Source of the DNA: Catonia carolina
Lineage: Eukaryota > Arthropoda > Insecta > Hemiptera > Achilidae
Reading direction: 5' to 3'
Length of the DNA: 64,000 nt
NCBI GenBank assembly: GCA_035578175.1
Contig: JAQMRL010000002.1
Span: 102,588,748-102,652,747 of the forward strand
The first letter of the stretch is position 1. Every line of letters starts with the position of its first letter. Under the pieces are notes generated by a model. That model was not told where the DNA came from. It saw only the letters and a program-made list of their open reading frames with translations, and ran no database searches. This document shows positions 1 to 11,274 of this stretch, one piece after another. The position numbers and the translations under genes were made by a program.

Positions 1-839
1 TAGTGATTAAGTTTTTATCAAAGAGAAGCACGATTTAAATTGGCGAAGTCATAAACTGATTTTTTTTTTAAATAACAAAATATAAATTAACATGAACGAG
101 TTACAATGTAATTCACCTCGAAAAAGGTAAGAGATAATAAGAATAAAATACATACATTCACAAAATATTATATTTGTAAAATATTTTTACAATGAATTAT
201 TTAAAATTATTTTACCGGCTTCAAAAAGACCACATTGAGTATAAAATACATATTTTTTCTCTTAAATTTAAACTTTGAATTCGTCAAAGTAAAAACATAT
301 GAAATAAAAAATAAACTTTTTTTTTACTACGTAAAGTAATTAATTCTGAGCTTTTTGGTGTAGTGGTCTGCTCAACTGGTTTCTAGTGTATTTGGATAAA
401 ATAATAATTAACATTTTTCATCTCTTATTCTCATAAATAACCCTTCATAGTCTGCATTAATCTTAATCCTAGTGTACTAGTACATTAGTGTACATCCTAG
501 TTTGCCCAGAGATGAACTATGTTTTCTAGATGCGCAGTTTTTCAAGTAGCGTACTTCCATAACTCGAAATTTCTATAATTCGAATTAAATTTGGTTTCTT
601 CCCTAGTATTTACTCGTTAATTTACGTTAAACAATTAACTCGATGTTCTTGTTTGAGATTTTTTTTAAATCCTAATTCTTTTTTGTTTTTAACGCAAATG
701 TATACGGTAGTAGAAGAAGGGGTGTTAAATTTTAGCTGCGAGAATTTCGCGGAAAAACCTTCCCATATCAGGTGATCAAAGCGATGCAACAAGGTCATAC
801 CAAATTTAAAGCCAGTAGTAGAAGAAATGAAAAAAAAAA
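1..839. other. AT-rich DNA, little recognised
   Basis: No coding signal is convincing. Around 348-490 there is a TGGTGTAGTGG-like A-box match and, further on, a stretch resembling the 'TCTGCATTA' tail of the tRNA-SINEs, so a very decayed SINE is possible there. The rest shows no repeat that I can match elsewhere in the window. Confidence 0.4.
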
Positions 840-1732
840 TCTGGTGTGAAACACTCACACAACTTTCTCTTGCCAATGCAAATAATTAACAATAAACCTA
901 ACATAGAAATAAACAAAAAACATAACCTTATTTTAATCATGAGTGAAAGACGCAAAATGAAAATCGACCTCAGTTTGGCTTAAAAATACGGAAAATCACT
1001 TTCACGCTAAACTAGGTTGTGTAGAGAAAAATGCTTTAAATAAAAGTTGTAGATCTTTCAATTTACTGTAAATTTTATCATAAACATTTTTGTCGTAAAA
1101 TGCATACTAAGGACGAAATCTTAAAATAATCATTTTTCACATGTTTTCGTGAGAAAAAAACCAGAAAATCGCTTTTTACCGCTAAACTAAGCGTTGTACA
1201 AAAAAGTGTTTGAAACAAAAGTTGAAGGATTTTAAATTCTCTACGATTATTAGTATATAAATTGTTGCGCTAAAATGCATATTAAAGCCATAATCTTAAA
1301 AAAACAATTTTTTACGTGAAAACAGCCTCACCAAGAATTTCAGCAAACATGGCGCCTAACCTACCTTGTAGAGAATAAAAAATTTAGTAGTCCAGGAGAT
1401 TTTTAAAAAAATCGTAGTATCAGTTTTTGAGAAAATCGCAAAAAAGTGAAAAATTACACGAATAAACTACTACTTCCGGTTGACCGAGTTTGATGAAAAT
1501 GTTCGTGTCGGGTCCGGTAGTGGTATGTAACTTAAGTTTTAAGTTTCAAGTTCGTACGATGTTCCGTTCTTGAGTTATTTTATATATACACACACACAGA
1601 ACAATCGCTAAAAACATGTTTTTTGGGTTCAGGGGGTCTGAAAACGTGTAGATTCGGTGAAAATTCGATTTCGAAAAATCGTCGTGAAAACAATACTTTC
1701 CTTCCTAAATATTCATATAGGCAAGAGAAAGT
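840..1732 (-). mobile_element. Family B element, full-length copy B1
   Basis: Reverse-strand copy of the ~0.9 kb family also seen at 19296 and 43363. It begins (on the minus strand) with ACTTTCTCTTGCC and carries the inverted form GGCAAGAGAAAGT near the other end, followed by a conserved segment ending CACACCAGA. On the plus strand it is flanked by a run of A at 831-839 and by AAAAA after 1732, matching the T-tracts that flank the plus-strand copies. There is no protein-coding frame. It is probably a non-autonomous DNA element, but the superfamily is not recognised. Confidence 0.7.
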
Positions 1733-2023
1733 AAAAACTAAAAATCGTCATGGAATCGTTCAAAAGTTTATTTGTGATGAAAGTGCTTCAGTTTCTAACG
1801 AAGACTGCTAAAATTACAAGCAAGCAATCAATATTACTTCCCCTGGTCAAAAGTTAAAGCACAGAAGATTTGTTTAACGCCGTTTAGTGGACAGGAACGT
1901 GGCTATCTTGACAATTTTAAATTGTAAATATTTAAGTAAATTTTACACAAAAACTTTTGAACCTAAACCTATCACCTTCAAATTTTATACACTTATTCAC
2001 ATCAGTGCATTTTGTAAAGATAT

Positions 2024-2109
2024 GAAGTAATAACTGTAAATGAATCAGTCATTTCAGAAAGCTCTTGAAGTAATAACTGTAAATGAATCAGTCATTTCAG
2101 AAAGCTCTT
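2024..2109. repeat. 43 bp tandem duplication
   Basis: A 43 bp unit starting GAAGTAATAACTGTAAATG is present twice head-to-tail (starts at 2024 and 2067), virtually identical. It lies just upstream of the A1 insertion. Confidence 0.9.
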
Positions 2110-2152
2110 AAGTCAACATTTTGCATTTTTAAACGCTTTTATTTAACTTACT

Positions 2153-2544
2153 GCCCATAACAGACAGGTGGAGTGTCAAATTATTTACACTCAATCTGTT
2201 CGTTGCAGGGCTAAAACAAATAGTTCTGTTTCTTATCACATGGTCAGTCAATTTAATGACTGAATCATTTAAGAACAGAAGAGGTAGAGGTGTAAAAGAC
2301 ACAAATCAGAGTTTATCTTCTCTGAAATTAATGAATTTCATTGTACAGCCAGACCCTGTGGTGAATGAAGTGAAGTTGTCATTTACAGAGTGGAAAATAT
2401 GTGCTTTTCAGAGGGCCCGGCATGCTGATAAGCGCACTTTTCCACTCAGTGAGGAAGGCAATGGTAAACCACCTCACTCCTCGTTTTACTTAGTAAAACC
2501 TCTAGAGGTTCAAACCAGCCTTTCGGCTGTTGACCTAAACAACA
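2153..2544 (+). mobile_element. Family A SINE-like retroposon, copy A1
   Basis: Full-length ~392 bp copy, starting GCCCATAACAGACAGG and ending in a CCTAAACAACA tail. It is bounded by an 11 bp exact direct repeat, TTTAACTTACT, at 2142-2152 and 2545-2555, which I read as the target-site duplication. No tRNA-type promoter box is clear at its 5' end. A 97-codon open frame (2256-2549) runs through it, but most other copies interrupt that frame, so I treat it as non-coding. Confidence 0.88.
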
Positions 2545-2876
2545 TTTAACTTACTCTTGGAAGCATCAAATCTTGCAACTTAAAATTTTAATACTTCTAC
2601 CGTATCAATATGAATCAAACTTTGCACACTTGTTTATCTTCGATGACAATACGCTGTGGAGGTGTTTGTAAAAAAAATTTTAAAATTCTAAAATTTTATA
2701 ACGCTTTTAATTTAACTTACTCTTGGATCCATCAAATCTTGCAACTTAAAATTTTAATACTTCTACCGTATCAATATGAATCAAACTTTGCACACTTGTT
2801 TATCTTCGATGACAATACGCTGTGGAGGTGTTTGTAAAAAAAAATTTTTTAATTTAAAAAAAAATTTTAAGAACGC
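2545..2876 (+). repeat. 166 bp tandem duplication
   Basis: Two near-identical units start at about 2545 and 2711, each running from TTTAACTTACTCTTGGA through GACAATACGCTGTGGAGG to an A-rich stretch. The second ends in the same GCTTTTATTTAAC motif that precedes A1, so A1 was inserted into an existing array of this repeat. Confidence 0.85.
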
Positions 2877-3123
2877 TTTTATTTAACAATTACTTAAAAC
2901 AATTAACTAAAAAGAAAAAAAGAAAAAAAATTTACAAAAAAATCACAGAAAAAAAAAATTACAAAAAAATAAAAAAAAAAGAAATTTTTAAGAAACGCTA
3001 TTATTTAACAATTAATCAAAAAAATGAACTAAAAAGAAAACAATAAAAAAATTTACAAAACAAATTACAAAAAAATCAAAAAAAAAATTTTTAAGAAACG
3101 CTATTATTTAACAATTAATCAAA
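2868..3123. repeat. A-rich imperfect tandem array
   Basis: Units of roughly 100-120 bp, each beginning near AAGAAACGCTATTATTTAAC (about 2869, 2990 and 3093) and continuing with AACTAAAAAG and long A-runs. The last unit runs into the left arm of the following hairpin. Confidence 0.75.
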
Positions 3124-3333
3124 GAAAAATGAACTAAAAAGAAAAAAAATTACAAAAAAAAATCACAGACATTACAGTTAAAAATAAAAGCGTGGCGCAT
3201 TAATATATATATAATACTTTACAACGAATATTTTACAATAAATATTATATATATTAATGCGCCACGCTTTTATTTTTAACTGTAATGTCTGTGATTTTTT
3301 TTTTTGTAAATTTTTTTATTTTTAGTTCATTTT
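3124..3333. repeat. Long hairpin: ~90 bp arms, ~28 bp loop
   Basis: Left arm 3124-3214 and right arm 3243-3333 are close to perfect reverse complements, including GCGTGGCGCATTAATATATA and its complement. The A-rich outer part of the left arm is the same motif as the upstream tandem array. No coding content. It could be a MITE-type element or an inverted duplication of the array end. Confidence 0.85.
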
Positions 3334-3651
3334 TCTTTTTTCTTTAGTGCAGTTTAGAACTAACTGAATGTAAACACACCATCCCTACAGAAATCACACA
3401 AGTCTGGCTTTCCTTAAGTAATATGTAACACTAAAAAATATATAAAGTGTTCCTTCTAATTAAATAATGAAAGTGGCTGTACTTTTATAGCTTAAGCTCT
3501 ACTTCCTAGTGGAAGAGGTCATACAAAGATTCTATGCAAAAATCTTTTTAAGGTAAAATCTTTTAAACTACTGTTTATGACAACGATGAAGAACGTGAAT
3601 AGCCCTGAAAATCAAAATTTTTCTTTCTTAAAGTTAAGAATTTCAATTGTC
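3334..3651. other. Spacer, nothing recognised
   Basis: AT-rich, without an ORF or a repeat that I can match. Confidence 0.4.
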
Positions 3652-3800
3652 AGATTATAATTGTGTTAAGTACGTTTATTATGATTAAAATTAAAATACA
3701 CAAATCATTCCAAAATTAAAATTTTCCCATTCAGCTAAAAAGATTTGTGTATTTTAATAATAATAATAATAATAAACGTATTTAACACAATCATAATCTG
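3652..3800. repeat. Palindromic element, ~55 bp arms
   Basis: Left arm 3652-3706 and right arm 3742-3800 are imperfect inverted repeats: AGATTATAATTGTGTTAA pairs with TTAACACAATCATAATCT. A (TAA)n microsatellite lies in the right arm. Probably a small MITE; the superfamily is unknown. Confidence 0.75.
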
Positions 3801-3939
3801 TTATATCATTAATTATAAAATTAAATTTGTTGTTATTCCACTTAATAAATCATATAATTTTACCTGTTCATAATTTAAATAATTTTATTGTATTTTACAT
3901 TCGATGAAATTAATATTTTATTAAATTCTCTACAACTTC

Positions 3940-4326
3940 TGATACAAATTTTACAGGTTTATCACCAATTTTCTTAAGTTACTTGCTGTCAAACCTAGAA
4001 AAGTGTCATTTTTATCTTTGATTTTTTGCGGTTTTTACCTTTATCTCAAAAACCGCAAAGATTACAGTTTTTGGACTAGTTTTATTGAATTTTTCAGGCT
4101 AAAAAAAATTAAGAAACCATAAAATTACCGCTAAATTTGTGTTTCCAGAGTTTCAGTGAAGTGTTATTTCATGGGAAGAACTGAAATCCGGACGAAATCG
4201 TTCGCTAGCCATAAACTCGTTAAAAAATGGTTTTCGAAACCATGTTTATTGGAAACTTTTTCGTATTTTTAGCTATAGAATCAGTTTCCGAGTGATTGCC
4301 GTGCAGTTTAGATGCACCCTGTATGA
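3940..4326 (-). mobile_element. Family G DNA-element end
   Basis: On the minus strand this begins ACAGGGTG (4317-4324) and continues through an AATAAACATGGTTTCGAAAAC-type segment and then ACGAGTTTATGGCTAGCGAA. The same order (ACAGGGTG, ATAAACATAGTTCCGGAAAC, GCGAGTTACGGCTGGC) is found on the plus strand at 42193-42330. The shared end and internal order suggest one DNA-transposon family. The inner boundary near 3940 is uncertain. Confidence 0.5.
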
Positions 4327-4649
4327 ACACTAGCATGCGCGTGGTGAAGGATTTTCGCTGGCCTCAGATGCGTTGCAAATATCACAGGGTTGTTTACACG
4401 ATATTATTATTAAAGCCAATGTTATAAATAAGGCACTAATGATCATAATCGATAAAATAAGTAATCAAACGTTCATAAATAACCAAATGGGTCTTCGATA
4501 GTAACTCAAAAGGCTAGTGGGTTCATATGGAACTAACAAACATTGTTATATTGAGATTATCTTTGGCCATTCATACACAAATAAAACATAATAGTATATT
4601 CTACAGAACCATGCAGCAGATATAAACAAAGTACGGGTTAAAAGTCAGT

Positions 4650-4956
4650 GACCCACCGGGTTGGTCTAGAGGTAAAGTCGTCGCCAAAATCAGCTGTTTA
4701 ACAGGTGAAGGCTCCTGGTTCAAATCTTAGTAAAGGAAGTTACTTTTATACGGATTTGAATACTAGACAGTTGTTACCGGTGTACTTTGATGGTTGGGGT
4801 TTAATTATCTATACTCTCTCAGGGATGGTCGGCCTGGGTCTGTACAAGATTACACCTCATTTATATGTCATACACATCATCCTCATCTCATTGGGTTATG
4901 GGGTTGCTTATTGTTCTAAATTGAACAGATTGCAACGTACACAAATTAGGAATAAA
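4650..4956 (+). mobile_element. Family D tRNA-headed SINE, copy D1
   Basis: Begins with a tRNA-like head: A-box match TGGTCTAGAGG near 4672 and B-box-like GGTTCAAATC near 4718. A ~240 bp body and an AATAAAAAAA tail follow. A 10 bp repeat, AAAAGTCAGT, lies on both sides (4640-4649 and 4957-4966). This is a clean retroposition footprint and the best-preserved D copy. The 87-codon frame inside it has no counterpart in a known protein. Confidence 0.9.
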
Positions 4957-5092
4957 AAAAGTCAGTAAAAAGGATGCGTAATCATGTTTCACTCTACCAA
5001 CGCCTTCATTCAAAACAACCGGTGACAGACCGGATGTTTTATAATAGGCCTAATGCATGAATTTTTTTACTGGTACTTTCGTATTTTGTTTT

Positions 5093-5303
5093 AGCACATG
5101 CTGTCTATAACTTGATGGTCTCCCGCAGAGAGGAGAAGAATCGGCCCGCTACTAGCCTTCTCAATAACACGTCATTATGTATCAATTCCAGTGTACTAGT
5201 TAGTAGTAGTACATAATGAAATGTTATTGAGAAGGCTAGTAGCGGGCCGATTCTGCTCCTCTCTGCGGCAGGCCATCAAGTTGTTGAGAGACAGCATATG
5301 TTT
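5093..5303. mobile_element. Foldback MITE-like element
   Basis: Arms of about 90 bp at 5093-5185 and 5210-5303 are near-perfect reverse complements, with core GAATCGGCCCGCTACTAGCC and its complement, around a short centre. The arms are more GC-rich than their surroundings. The right end abuts the TSD of the next SINE. Confidence 0.8.
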
Positions 5304-5309
5304 CAATTA

Positions 5310-5511
5310 TTTTTTTTTTTTTTTTTTTTAATTTATTTAACGTCGCATCAACATCAAGGTCATTAGCGACGACGTTGGGGTGTAACTGTGTGTGATGAGG
5401 ATGAAATGATTATTTGTAACGTATGAAAATATGCCGTGCCTGAGTGGGATTCGAACCCAGGACCGCATGATGAGAGGCGAGCACGTTACCAACTGCGCCA
5501 ATGCGGCCGGC
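5310..5511 (-). mobile_element. Family C tRNA-derived SINE
   Basis: On the minus strand it has a perfect A box (TGGCGCAGTTGG) and B box (GGTTCGAATCC), a short body ending in a 'CGACGTTAAATAAATT' type tail, and a poly(A), seen as poly(T) at 5310-5328. An exact 12 bp TSD, ATGTTTCAATTA, lies at 5298-5309 and 5512-5523. The tRNA head is not a functional tRNA because it runs into the SINE body. Confidence 0.93.
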
Positions 5512-5523
5512 ATGTTTCAATTA

Positions 5524-6159
5524 GTATATAGCAATTTCAACTGATAAGTAAAGAACATTTTTTTGTACTCTAATGGATCGCGCTAAGTTCTATCATAATT
5601 TTAATACATTCGGGTTTTGACGTGCTGCACGGTTCCATGGAATAATGTATAGTTAAATGTCAACCAATCTTAACAAATCTTGCGAACACAGTACAATAGA
5701 AATTAATTTAAACTAAACTAAACACTTTTCTCACTCGCGTATATTTCTTAACCATTTACAAAATAAAACAATAATATACTTATGAAAAGAAATTCAGTTT
5801 GATAAGAAAACAAATTTATTTTATAGTTTACTTATAAAATATAAATTAAAGTAAAACTAACAAGTATTACATTAAAATAGCAATTTTTAATTTATCAAAC
5901 TAGGTTACAGAAGCACAAATATCTACGGTTTCATTTTAAACTATGTTATTAAAGAAATTTAATAAAGCTATTAAAGTTTTCCATTTTATAATACGAAACT
6001 ATGAAACAGTATTACGTACGTAGAAATAATAAACTGTTACTTAATAACAAAGTCAACAAAACCTTAATAAGGTTGGTGAAATTTACTTGCTTTCTTTCCA
6101 CAATTTAGTAAGCAACTATATAAACGATATTTATTATTTTCTGTTCATTATCGAAATTT
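5524..6159. other. AT-rich spacer, nothing recognised
   Basis: No ORF or repeat match found. Confidence 0.4.
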
Positions 6160-6297
6160 TTTTTAGTTTATTTAGTCGCATCAACAACATGGTTATAAGT
6201 GACTAGGGTAGTTTATGTAACTAGAATCGTGGGTTCGACTTGTAATAATTTTCAGCCCTAGCCGGGAATTGAACCCTGGACCTCCACATTGTAAAAC
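6160..6297 (-). mobile_element. Partial tRNA-derived SINE
   Basis: On the minus strand it has a B-box-like CCAGGGTTCAATTCC and the CTAGTCACTTATAACC / GCGACTAAATAAAC-type tail ending in poly(A) (poly(T) near 6160). The A-box end is missing. Confidence 0.65.
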
Positions 6298-6321
6298 TGC
6301 CTTTGAAAAATTTGTTTACGT

Positions 6322-6380
6322 ACAGGGTGGTTTCGAAACGCGTTTATAGAATTCAGGAGGTGGTTCCTTACGATAAATTA
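6322..6380 (+). mobile_element. Family H DNA-element end
   Basis: Begins ACAGGGTGGTTTCGAAACGC and aligns over ~55 bp with the reverse complement of 40137-40192. The shared ACAGGGTGG end suggests a DNA-transposon terminus. No partner end was found nearby. Confidence 0.45.
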
Positions 6381-7147
6381 TAGGCAAATAATATAATTTT
6401 CTTTCTGAAAACTATATTATTCGAGCCTTTTGTCGTGCTACTATAGTTTTTACAACCAAATAATGCAAAGTCAGGTATTTTTAGGTTAGCTTCACTTACT
6501 AATATTATTTCACCTGCACTTGGAATTATTGAAAATATTTTAAAACACCAAATAATATTTACGAACACCACTGACGATTACACGACTAAACAGAGCGAAC
6601 GGACAGAGAATGTGACCTTGAATTATGGTGAAGTGGGGAACGATTTTCCGAGTGTGACGTCATCAAGAGGACAGAAGTTGTACTTCTGGAAAACATAGTG
6701 GAGTAAGCTCTGCCGTTGATCGAAAAATGATGTTTTCTTAATTACGTATAGATTACAAAATTACAAAAAATGCATATTATAAATTAAAGAAACCTACAAT
6801 TTGTTCAACTTTAATTTGTAATATTTTTCGTTTGGACTAATTAATTTTTACGTTAGTCTCCTCCGTATGAACCCTCTTTCTCCGTAGTCCAATTTTTTCT
6901 GGTAACGAACACACCCTTTCGTTTTATAAGGAAAATGTAAACACTGAGTTTGGTTGAGATCGGAGGAAAATTACTAGAGCGTGTTAACTGTTTTAACAGA
7001 CAAGTTAACTTTTTGTGACATCTCCACTATGCTGTTACACTAGTATCAAATAGTTCGTTGTCAATTTCAAAATAAACTATGATAAAGTTTTTTAATAATG
7101 TCCAAGAATAATTGTATTAATCAAATATTTTATTACAATTTTTATAT
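6381..7147. other. AT-rich spacer, nothing recognised
   Basis: The open frames here are short and look like chance. Confidence 0.4.
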
Positions 7148-7155
7148 AAGTACAT

Positions 7156-7552
7156 TGTTGTTGTTTAGATCATCAGCCGAAAGGGTGGTTTGAACCTGTA
7201 GTGGTTTTACTAAGTAAAAACGAGGAGTGAGGTGGTTTACCAGCCTTCCTCTTTGAATGGAAAAGTACGCTGATCAGCATGCCGTGCCCTCTGAAAAGCA
7301 CATATTTTGCACTCTGCAAATGACACCTTCACTTCATTCACCACAGGGTCTGGCTGTATAATGAAATTTATTACTTTCAGTGGAGATAACTCTGATTAGT
7401 GTATTTTACACCTGTACCTCTTCTCTTCTTAAATGATTTTGTCATTTATTTGGCTGACCATGTGATAAGAAACAGAACTATTTATTTTAGCTCTGCAACG
7501 AACAGATTGAGAATAAATAATTTGACACTCCGCCTGTCTGTTATGGGCAGAA
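7156..7552 (-). mobile_element. Family A retroposon, copy A2
   Basis: Full-length reverse copy from the TTGTTGTTTAGATCATCAGC tail to TTATGGGC. An 8 bp repeat, AAGTACAT, flanks it at 7148-7155 and 7553-7560. Confidence 0.87.
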
Positions 7553-7596
7553 AAGTACATATGATTGTATAATTGTCAAATATGTTTTTTGTCTTA

Positions 7597-7725
7597 GGTC
7601 TCGGGTTCGTTTCCCGACCAGTCTGGCCTTAGTTCATCACTTATATTCATTTATCTGTTTTCACCGTCTGCATTAGCCTTAATGTGTGTAACGGATGTAC
7701 GTAAAACCAAAAGAAAGAAGTATAA
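7597..7725 (+). mobile_element. Partial tRNA-derived SINE
   Basis: B-box-like GGGTTCGTTTCCC is followed by the CACCGTCTGCATTAGC body motif also present in the family C copies at 20870 and 36634. The A-box half is missing. Confidence 0.6.
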
Positions 7726-9556
7726 TAATACACAAACTAAACTTCAGCTTTTTAGTTTTATATTACATTAAATGTATTTATCAGAATAAAGTTGACAGCG
7801 GTTCTCCTACGGTGAATAAAAATGCAAAATAATACGAATCATTTAGCTGTAAATATGGTGTGTACTATGATATAAAAATGTCTCGATGGCTTGTTGGCAT
7901 TGATGCCAATTGGGACATAGGTTGTGACAAAGTGTGCCAAGGTTTTGTATCGGTTGATTTATATGTACTGGTATGTAATAAAAAAAAAGTATGCGATGTA
8001 GGTACAAAATAAAAATCACATTTAAGTCCTTTTTGCTTAAGTGCTGTTATGCCTTTTTGTAATGAATAAAGATTATATCGTAGGCCTACTTAGTTTTTGA
8101 ATGGTAGAACCTATATTTTGTAAGTTATTTTTATATTGAATACAAACAAAAGAAATATTTGACAAAAATCTGGAACGGAATGTCAGAAAAATTAATCAGA
8201 ATCTTATCACAAATCCAGTATAATAGTAATCTATTTTTATAAAAGCGAAATCCAATCACGTGTCAAGAAATTTGTAGACATTATGGTGTAGAAACTTGAA
8301 ATTTTATATGTTGCTAACTTTTTAATTAAAAAAATGCCGAAAAAATTAAAAATTTTCAAGGCCAAAATTAAAATAGTAGATATTGAAGCATATTAAAAAT
8401 TGTACTACTTCTGTATTTTTCTTATCCGACGCGTCGTTCGGGTTTACAGTAATTTTCAATTTTCTGCGAAATCAGTGGTCAGTCATGATCACTGATTTAA
8501 TGTGTAGGCTATTAAACCCCAAAATGCCCATAATTAAAAAAATTAAGAAATTTACAAATTTTTTCTGTAAAAAATTCTGAAAAACCTAAGACATTATCGT
8601 TACCTGGCCTCAAATTGTACAATCTGTTTCTCTAAAACTGTCAAAGTATACGGGATATCATTAAGTTTAAAACGGTTTTTATTGCAGAAATTTTTCTAGC
8701 GTTGGTTGGAAAAAATAAGAAAAGATGATAACACCCTTAAATATGTGAGCTCGAAAGCTGGACTTTTTGGTTCTGGGAGACCTGGTTTTTGGAAAAGTAT
8801 TAAAATCGTCCTACCGTAACAAGAAAAGTCTTAGTTGGATTGGTTAATTTCCTCCTCCTATATACATGTAAAAAAATGTAAGTAGGCCTATCTAATTTTG
8901 AGGAAAAACAATATAGTTACACGATGATTACTTATTTCATTGTGTTTATCGATTTTCCTGTGAATTCCTTATCAAAATTGGTCGTGCCATCACCATCAAA
9001 GTATTATCTAAACGTAGTTAATAGGAGTGAGATTTGCGAGAAAGTGTAGCAAGCCCGTCTGTATTTCTAAGGATCGTTCTGTTAATATGAAATTAATAAT
9101 GTACTTTATTTTATAGTCTACTGTAATTTTAAAATTACAATCTACAATAACGGTTTATTTATTATTGATTTCTTGACAAGTTAATTTAAAAAGCTATCAA
9201 TCAATCTGCCTTCTTTGGTTATCTTCCTACTAACTCGCCCTTTTTGTTCTATTTACCGTTTCTTAATAAACAATTTATATCATTGTAACTTTACTGTCGG
9301 TGTTTCTGCGTAGGAGTAATTAGTGAACTGGTACAGATTGTGGGGTAATTTTTTTTCGCAATCACTTGTTACTTACTCATTTAAAATTTTTGCAAGTGGT
9401 TATTGTGTTATTGAAAAGTGTTTTTCAGTATCAGTTTACTAAATTTTTAAGCGCCTTATATTCAGCGTGTATCTTATGAAAAACCGGTTTCATGATTCCT
9501 TTGTTACATTCAGTTTCTTATACTTTAAAACTTAAACTTTTTAAAACTTAACCACT
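7726..9556. other. 1.8 kb AT-rich DNA, nothing recognised
   Basis: No ORF with recognisable similarity and no repeat shared with the rest of the window. TAGGCCTA occurs at 8081 and 8883. Confidence 0.4.
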
Positions 9557-9818
9557 GCCAGAAGCTACTCGTGTCGGGTCCTCTTGGGGTGTCTAACTTA
9601 AGTTTCAAGTTCGTTCGATATTCCTTTCTTGAGATATTCTGTTCACAGACAGACAGACAGAGAGAGAGAGAGAGATCAATCGCTAAAAACATATTTTTTG
9701 GGTTCAGGGGGGTCTGAAAACGTGTAGATCCGGTGAGTACTCGATTTCGAAAAATCGACATGAAAACAATAGCCTATTTTCCTTCCTGTATACAGTATTC
9801 ATATAGGCAAGAGAAAGT
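9557..9818 (-). mobile_element. Family B element, 5' part, copy B2
   Basis: Ends at GGCAAGAGAAAGT (9806-9818) and matches the first ~260 bp of full-length B copies, including the CCGGATCTACACG segment. The CA/GT microsatellite of other copies is replaced by an AGAC/AG run at 9648-9675. The remaining two thirds are missing. Confidence 0.75.
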
Positions 9819-11264
9819 AAAAAGATATTAATCTTATATTAAAAGCTAGCCGAGGTAAATTTAAAACATTGTTTCAATATTTTTGAACACAGATTTACAA
9901 TTAATTAAAGAGTCAAATGAATTGCTAAAATTTTAAATACCAATAACATCAGTATTATTTTTGTATAACCAAAATATTTTATTTTCGTTTTATTTCTCTA
10001 TAATAGCTGCAAGTGTTAAGTTATATTATGTAATAAAATGAAATGATGACTTGATAAAATAAGGTTTCGTTAAAATTACTAACAGCTACAACCAAAGTGG
10101 AATAATGAAAATTCCTCAGTGTAGTATTTTGATCGTTATACATAAAATTTTATCCGAAATGTTTATAACCACTGCAGTAACGACTAAAGCTATAAAAGTA
10201 TACTCGGGTAAACGACATTATATCCACTTTATCTTAAGGTAACGTCAATGGAAACAAAATTGTTCGAATATTAGTCCAACAAAAAAATCTAGAAAAATTC
10301 CTTCTATAGTATTTCTGTGTGTTAGAAAATAATTTTCAGAGAAACACGAATTTTATTTAGGATTTAAAAATAAATTTTCAGTTAACGATTAAGTGAATTT
10401 CGCTTACGATAAAATAGTACTATACTTGAAAATATTTAAAGAATATTTCATAAGAATACAGAGAGGGTGATTTTCCTTAAAGGGATCAATACCTGTTTTA
10501 CTAATTTTGTTTTTCTTCTCTATTCAAGTTTTTTTAATCTGAGCTATTTTTTTGTATTTTCTTCTCAAATCTGATATGCACAAGAATTGTCACTGAATAC
10601 TTTTCTTAGTGTTTTTTTTTATTTATTGAAATATGCTTACTAACGCCTGTTTCTCACCCAGGTGTCCCACGCGATGTACCTTTATAAAAATGACCTTTTC
10701 ATTGAATTTCAGTTGTTTTACGTTAAAAGTAATTACATGTTTGAATTCAGGTCATTCTGAAGTTTTAGAATCTGCAAAACATAAAATTCAGAATAAGTTA
10801 GTTCAGAAAACTTAACCTTTGACATGGCTACTCCGTAAGATATGCGGTTCGCATATCTTCCTGCTTACCAGCCTGTGGTGGAGATGATTGGATAAATTTT
10901 GTTCCACAAATTGATTGGACCTTGATAACATTTCAAAATGAGAGTTTCTCAAATTAACTTTTAGTTTATCAGAAAATTTTTTTTTTGGTATTGTCAATTA
11001 TTTCCAAAATTTAACCTATTTGTAACTGTAAAATCTGTTAGAGCTAGTTTTTTTGTTAACCTGACATTTCAAAATGTGTAATCTTACGCAATGAATGTAC
11101 CCTGAAAATCTCAAGTCAGTATCTCTTACCGTTTTTGAGAAAATTTTCCTTTGGTATGACAAAAACTGAATTTTCGGAAAATGAAGGAAAAAAACAAACA
11201 AACAATAACCAACTGTAAAATAAATAAGAAAGCAAGACAAACAACAGGGCTAACAACAATGTGT
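9819..11264. other. 1.4 kb AT-rich DNA, nothing recognised
   Basis: Only short open frames without recognisable similarity. It contains one small perfect hairpin (listed separately). Confidence 0.4.
10837..10859. repeat. Perfect 10 bp hairpin
   Basis: AAGATATGCG and its exact reverse complement are separated by three bases. No T-run or gene context gives it a clear role. Confidence 0.6.
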
Positions 11265-11274
11265 ATGAAAAGTT

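Noticed and set aside
4705..4968. 87-codon ORF, also seen in reverse as 68 codons at 11273-11479
   Set aside because: Both are the body of SINE family D. The shared peptide reflects shared repeat DNA, not a conserved gene.
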